Positions 6,134-8,107 of a DNA stretch of 8,107 nt are shown here, piece by piece (the first letter of the stretch is position 1; every line of letters begins with the position of its first letter). A model generated the notes under the pieces. That model saw nothing but the letters and a program-made list of their open reading frames with translations. It was not told the origin of the DNA and ran no database searches. The translations under genes were made by a program, and so were the position numbers. Origin of the DNA: an uncultured Veillonella sp. (GTDB taxonomy: Bacteria > Bacillota > Negativicutes > Veillonellales > Veillonellaceae). Location of the stretch: positions 1 to 8,107 of the forward strand of contig URZS01000037.1 of assembly GCA_900552445.1 (NCBI GenBank), written 5' to 3'.

Positions 6134-6478
6134 TTAGATTTTCTTAACCATTTCAGATTTCAATGCCATCGCACCGAAACCATCGATTTTGCAATCGATG
6201 TCATGGCCATCGCTAGCGCCCGTAATGAGGCGAATATTTTTTACGCGCGTACCTTGTTTCAAGATGCCCGCACCTTTTACCTTGAGGTCTTTTACAACAA
6301 CAACTGTATCGCCATCAGCTAGCTCGTTGCCGTTAGCATCGCGAATGATACCTGCTTCAGCTGCAGCTTGCGCGTCAGCCGCTGTCCATTCATTGCCACA
6401 CATAGGGCAGATAAACATATGACCGTCTTCGTATGTGTACTCGTCGCCGCACTTAGGGCAGTTAGGTAAATTTGCCAT
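6134..6478 (-). CDS. phnA: PhnA/YjdM family zinc-ribbon protein
   Basis: A complete 114-residue cytoplasmic protein of the usual length for the PhnA (YjdM) family. The N-terminal zinc ribbon has two CxxC knuckles, C7/C10 and C24/C27, within [17 protein letters not shown] and [10 protein letters not shown]. The C-terminal domain (about 45-114) carries the conserved [19 protein letters not shown] (47-65), [17 protein letters not shown] (68-84) and [22 protein letters not shown] (91-112). Despite its name, this family is not shown to cleave phosphonates in general and its role is unclear; no other phn genes are in view. The start is fixed by AAGGAG (6485-6490) six bases before the ATG. It is monocistronic, with an extended -10 promoter and a strong terminator. 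Confidence 0.93.
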   Translation of the reverse strand: MANLPNCPKCGDEYTYEDGHMFICPMCGNEWTAADAQAAAEAGIIRDANGNELADGDTVVVVKDLKVKGAGILKQGTRVKNIRLITGASDGHDIDCKIDGFGAMALKSEMVKKI

Positions 6479-6511
6479 TTAGATCTCCTTTTCTCACTAC
6501 ATAATGAAAGT

Positions 6512-6520
6512 ATTATACCA
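6512..6520 (-). promoter_or_regulatory. Extended -10 promoter element of phnA
   Basis: TGGTATAAT matches the extended -10 consensus exactly; no good -35 box is found 16-18 bp upstream, which such promoters tolerate. The start would be near 6505, giving a leader of about 27 nt. It diverges from the toxin promoter at 6579-6607. Confidence 0.55.
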
Positions 6521-6560
6521 TATAATACCTATGACTATCCTTATATTTGTGTAAAAGTTG

Positions 6561-6577
6561 TACGAAATTAATTCGTA
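6561..6577. promoter_or_regulatory. Palindrome between divergent phnA and toxin promoters
   Basis: TACGAA and TTCGTA are inverted copies around ATTAA, one base upstream of the toxin -35 box. It could bind a regulator serving both promoters. Five T follow on the plus strand, so a weak terminator is the alternative reading. Confidence 0.35.
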
Positions 6578-6578
6578 T

Positions 6579-6607
6579 TTTTCAATATTCAAAATCCGCT
6601 ATATACT
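6579..6607 (+). promoter_or_regulatory. Promoter of the small toxin gene
   Basis: TTTTCA (6579-6584), a 17-bp spacer and TATACT (6602-6607) match the vegetative consensus at four and five of six positions. The start would be near 6614, giving a 5' UTR of about 57 nt and an mRNA of about 262 nt up to the terminator at 6875. Confidence 0.55.
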
Positions 6608-6639
6608 AATAACGAAAGAGCCATTAACGTGAGTTAGGT

Positions 6640-6666
6640 TCATCTCCGTCTTTTCGAGGGAGGTGA
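6640..6666 (+). promoter_or_regulatory. 5' UTR hairpin able to hide the toxin Shine-Dalgarno
   Basis: TCATCTCC (6640-6647) can pair with GGAGGTGA (6659-6666), eight consecutive pairs with one G-U, around an 11-nt loop. The second arm is the Shine-Dalgarno itself. Type I toxin mRNAs are typically held untranslatable by such structures; pairing here is seen, its effect is inferred. Confidence 0.55.
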
Positions 6667-6670
6667 CATT

Positions 6671-6742
6671 ATGACTGTATACGAAGCATTATCATTAATG
6701 ATTTTATTCGCTACCCTCGTAGTGTTAATTCTTAAAAAGTAA
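6671..6742 (+). CDS. Small hydrophobic Hol-Tox-like type I toxin peptide
   Basis: A 23-residue peptide, too short for routine gene callers. It begins MTVYEALSLMI, continues with hydrophobic residues FATLVVLIL, and ends in KK: one predicted membrane helix (about residues 6-21), an acidic E5 near the N-terminus and a positive C-terminus. The TVYEALSLMI..ATLVVLI pattern resembles the putative holin-like toxin (Hol-Tox) family and the TxpA/BsrG group of Firmicutes, whose members insert in the membrane and are controlled by antisense RNA. Translation is strongly supported by GGGAGGTGA (6658-6666) four bases before the ATG. It runs opposite to its neighbours, with its own promoter, a structured 5' UTR and a terminator at 6840-6875. 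It is short for the family, and toxicity is inferred. Confidence 0.75.
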   Translation: MTVYEALSLMILFATLVVLILKK

Positions 6743-6757
6743 CTAGTAAATAGTTAC
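6734..6757 (-). terminator. Terminator of the antisense RNA
   Basis: GTAACTA and TAGTTAC (6739-6745 and 6751-6757) are an exact 7-bp inverted repeat with a 5-nt loop; on the minus strand it is followed by five T (6734-6738). The stem is AT-rich and so modest. It overlaps the toxin stop codon (6740-6742). Confidence 0.5.
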
Positions 6758-6764
6758 AAAATAA

Positions 6765-6820
6765 GATAAACCTAACGTTTAAGACTAAGTACTGCAATAC
6801 TTAGACACGTTAGGTTTATC
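6765..6820. other. Long central hairpin shared by toxin mRNA and antisense RNA
   Basis: GATAAACCTAACG (6765-6777) and CGTTAGGTTTATC (6808-6820) form a perfect 13-bp stem; after an asymmetric internal loop, CTAAGTA (6785-6791) and TACTTAG (6798-6804) add a 7-bp stem with a 6-nt loop, CTGCAA. The same shape forms on either strand, so exposed complementary loops could start pairing between toxin mRNA and antisense RNA. On the minus strand it is followed by a T-rich stretch and may be an earlier, weaker antitoxin terminator. Confidence 0.8.
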
Positions 6821-6839
6821 AAATTCCTAATTCTTTGAT

Positions 6840-6875
6840 GAGCCTAACGCCTAGAACACGTTAACTGGCTCTTTT
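6840..6875 (+). terminator. Terminator of the toxin mRNA
   Basis: GAGCC (6840-6844) pairs with GGCTC (6867-6871) and TAACG (6845-6849) with CGTTA (6859-6863), with a 3-nt bulge and a 9-nt loop, followed by TTTT. It ends two bases from the predicted antisense start. Confidence 0.6.
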
Positions 6876-6883
6876 GTACTTAT

Positions 6884-6912
6884 AGTATAGTCTGAATTCT
6901 AGAGACTGTCAA
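6884..6912 (-). promoter_or_regulatory. Strong consensus promoter for the antisense RNA
   Basis: A perfect TTGACA (6907-6912), a 17-bp spacer and TATACT (6884-6889, five of six). It is the best-matching promoter in the window, begins four bases after the ECF gene stop codon, and has no downstream minus-strand gene except phnA about 400 bases away. This strongly suggests a non-coding transcript. Confidence 0.8.
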
Positions 6913-6916
6913 TTTA

Positions 6917-7414
6917 CTACCCAAGTCGTTTACGCAAGATGGCATAGAGAATCATGCTAATAATTACACTCATAACAGCTTGAATGGTATTAGTTACAAT
7001 ACCGGCAATGGCTACGCCTGGATCGAATACAAAGTATTCGGCGATAAAGTAGCCTGCTACGATGATAATGCCACCTACGATAGTTGCCACCAAGGCAGAG
7101 GTAGTTGTCTTATTGTTATAGACAGTACCGACAAGATAGCCTTCAATGCCTTTCACCACGAAGGTGATTGGTACAAAGACTGCGTAGCCGAGGAATAAAT
7201 CAGCTAACGCTGGGCCGATAGCACCAATATAGGCGCCATATTTTCGACCTAATAATAGAGCTGACGTCATAATAACGACATCTCCAACATTGAAATAGCC
7301 GCGAATGCCAGGTACTGGAATTTTCGTGTACATGGTAAACAGTGTTGCGAGGGCAATCAATACGGCTGTGAGTACTAACGCGGACGTAGTACTGCGGTTT
7401 TGAACGTGTTGCAT
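6917..7414 (-). CDS. ECF transporter S component (substrate-binding membrane subunit)
   Basis: A 165-residue integral membrane protein with about six hydrophobic segments (near 11-28, 45-57, 60-80, 82-98, 107-128 and 136-160). Family marks are GIRGYFNVGDVVIM (36-49), ALLLGRKYGAYIGAIGPALADLFLGYAVF (52-80) and FVVKGIEGYLVG (85-96), typical of vitamin- or cofactor-precursor S components. A17 and A21 in the first helix fit the AxxxA motif that docks S components to the EcfT subunit. The ATPases and EcfT are not nearby, so it probably belongs to the group II type that shares one energizing module. The substrate cannot be assigned. The start is fixed by AAGGAGG (7420-7426) five bases before the ATG. 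No terminator of its own is seen, so its transcript may continue into the antisense RNA region below. Confidence 0.87.
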   Translation of the reverse strand: MQHVQNRSTTSALVLTAVLIALATLFTMYTKIPVPGIRGYFNVGDVVIMTSALLLGRKYGAYIGAIGPALADLFLGYAVFVPITFVVKGIEGYLVGTVYNNKTTTSALVATIVGGIIIVAGYFIAEYFVFDPGVAIAGIVTNTIQAVMSVIISMILYAILRKRLG

Positions 7415-7428
7415 AGCGTCCTCCTTAT

Positions 7429-7465
7429 AAAAATAGACATGTGACTATATCCATCACATGTCTAT
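7429..7465 (-). terminator. Terminator-like hairpin directly before the ECF gene
   Basis: ATAGACATGTGA (7433-7444) and TCACATGTCTAT (7454-7465) form a perfect 12-bp stem with a 9-nt loop; the minus strand then reads TTTT, A and, two bases on, the ribosome binding site. It may end the DUF2695 transcript or act as an attenuator for the ECF gene. No known riboswitch motif was recognised upstream. Confidence 0.65.
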
Positions 7466-7494
7466 ACTATATACCTTTATGGTAACACCTGCAA
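7466..7494 (-). promoter_or_regulatory. Possible promoter of the ECF gene, abutting the hairpin
   Basis: TATAGT (7466-7471, five of six) lies 17 bp after TTGCAG (7489-7494, only three of six). The start would be near 7459, inside the first arm of the hairpin. It is weak, and is offered because some promoter must serve the gene if the hairpin terminates read-through. Confidence 0.3.
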
Positions 7495-7522
7495 ATACAT
7501 AGAATTAACTATAAAAATACTA

Positions 7523-7816
7523 TTAACAGTACTCTTCAAAACGTTCCTCTACATTGTAGAGAACCTCGCAATCACAGCCGCCACCTTCGTTGATAATCCA
7601 GTCTAGTACGCTTTCAACATCTACCTTTTGTTTTTCTAAAAACTCTCTTGTGAAAGTCAGACTATGATCGCAACCGTCATTTGTTTCTAATTTCTCGTCT
7701 ACATAGTCAAAGAGATTCCAAAACAACTCTTCATCCATAGGTAAGCTATCTTTAAAATTCTGTTTTTCTTTAGCTTTATAGTCTTTCAATAATTCCTTTT
7801 TACGCGCTTTGTCCAT
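7523..7816 (-). CDS. DUF2695 domain protein
   Basis: A complete 97-residue soluble protein. After a lysine-rich N-terminus (KARKKELLKDYKAKEKQ) it shows the DUF2695 pattern: LFDYVDEKL (35-43), CDHSLTFTREFLEKQ (49-63), VLDWIINEGGGCDCEVLYNVEERF (70-93). C49 and H51, with the later CDC (C81, C83), could bind metal. The protein is acidic overall. The family has no established function; it is often found beside small hypothetical proteins in Firmicutes and Bacteroidetes. The start has AAGGAAG about nine bases upstream, a slightly long spacing. It follows the leucine-rich gene by 57 bases, with no clear promoter or terminator between them, so the two may be co-transcribed. Confidence 0.8.
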   Translation of the reverse strand: MDKARKKELLKDYKAKEKQNFKDSLPMDEELFWNLFDYVDEKLETNDGCDHSLTFTREFLEKQKVDVESVLDWIINEGGGCDCEVLYNVEERFEEYC

Positions 7817-7873
7817 TATGATTACTTCCTTTTATGTCTTATAAGTTATAGCTCATGACTTATATCTCAAGCC

Positions 7874-8107
7874 TTATTGCTCATATAATTCTGGTCGTTC
7901 TAAAACTGTGCCATATTTTAATTTTGGTAGTTTAACAAATTGAGGATACAACTGCTTAACCTCTTTACAAGATTTTAACGTAAGATGTTCTAGATTATTA
8001 AGTTCTAAAATGGGAGAGTAGTCTTTATCTATCACCTTTGCCGTTAAAAAGCTAAAAAAGCGCAACTGTTTCATATGGCGTAGAAATTCTAAGGATTGAA
8101 CCTTAAG
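7874..8107 (-). CDS. Leucine-rich repeat-like protein, C-terminal part (5' end beyond the window)
   Basis: The reading frame is open to the window edge: the 11 codons before the first in-frame ATG (8074) are sense codons reading LKVQSLEFLRH, continuous in character with what follows. The visible 77 residues contain irregular leucine-rich units (SLEFLRHMKQLRFFSFL, then PILELNNLEHLTLKSC, then QFVKLPKLKYGTVL) and end in ERPELYEQ. The gene is therefore probably longer and cut by the window. Leucine-rich repeats mediate protein binding, and such short proteins often sit in effector-immunity or hypothetical clusters; no function can be assigned. The terminal 57-base gap to the DUF2695 gene is AT-rich, with only a weak ATAAGT/ACTTAT inverted repeat. 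Confidence 0.65.
   Translation of the reverse strand, partial: LKVQSLEFLRHMKQLRFFSFLTAKVIDKDYSPILELNNLEHLTLKSCKEVKQLYPQFVKLPKLKYGTVLERPELYEQ

Larger units (their letters stand above)
6734..6877 (-). ncRNA. Predicted antisense antitoxin RNA (about 145 nt)
   Basis: A consensus promoter at 6884-6912 should start an RNA near 6877 running towards the toxin gene, with no credible reading frame or ribosome binding site. It would pass through the long hairpin at 6765-6820 and stop at the hairpin plus T-run at 6734-6757. It would thus be complementary to the whole 3' UTR of the toxin mRNA and its last one or two codons. Start and end follow from the flanking signals. The layout matches convergent type I pairs such as txpA/RatA and bsrG/SR4, where antisense pairing triggers decay of the toxin mRNA. 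Confidence 0.65.

Noticed and set aside
6615..6874. Insertion sequence or MITE bounded by the inverted repeats
   Set aside because: No target-site duplication is visible and the inverted arms coincide with RNA start sites and a terminator, which a toxin-antitoxin RNA explains better.
7415..7522. Riboswitch (preQ1, TPP or folate type) before the ECF gene
   Set aside because: None of the conserved cores I know could be found; only the terminator-like hairpin is clear.

Overview
The window looks like chromosome from a diderm, anaerobic Firmicute of the Negativicutes, most likely Veillonella or a close relative. This is an inference from AT-leaning sequence, strong AAGGAGG-type ribosome binding sites, a DUF1858/DUF438/hemerythrin/PAS protein, a Mn-type superoxide dismutase, a soluble YutG-like PgpA, and a secreted TonB-C-like protein that implies an outer membrane. 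No species marker is present.

Layout. 29-1231 (+) is a MalY/PatB-type PLP lyase. Every other conventional gene is on the minus strand. 1429-3066 is the DUF438 protein, convergent with the lyase across a shared terminator. 3067-3524 has no gene but holds four 20-bp direct repeats, a multi-branched hairpin ending the sod transcript, and nine perfect GTTTCT hexamers. 3525-4154 is superoxide dismutase, with a good promoter, a Fur-like operator and a roughly 120-nt structured leader. 4477-5016 is an isochorismatase-fold cysteine hydrolase with its own promoter and terminator. 5111-6035 is a two-gene operon: a secreted TonB-C-like protein followed by the PgpA/YutG-like phosphatase. 6134-6478 is PhnA (YjdM). 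6917-7414 is an ECF transporter S component. 7523-7816 is a DUF2695 protein. 7874-8107 is the C-terminal end of a leucine-rich protein cut by the window edge.

The most interesting part is 6579-6912, apparently an empty gap between phnA and the ECF gene. It contains what looks like a complete type I toxin-antitoxin module. A 23-residue single-helix peptide (6671-6742, +) of the Hol-Tox type has a near-perfect Shine-Dalgarno, its own promoter, a 5' UTR able to hide that Shine-Dalgarno, and a terminator at 6840-6875. A consensus promoter facing the other way (6884-6912, -) would drive an antisense RNA of about 145 nt, starting where the toxin mRNA ends and stopping at the last codons of the toxin. 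The two ends of the module are inverted repeats of each other. A 12-nt motif occurs twice directly and twice inverted, so the toxin mRNA can adopt mutually exclusive folds.

A second theme is compact control signals: two promoters (6082-6109 and, weaker, 7466-7494) are embedded in or abut the terminator hairpin of the gene upstream. All promoter, terminator and RNA calls were read by eye, without folding energies or expression data.
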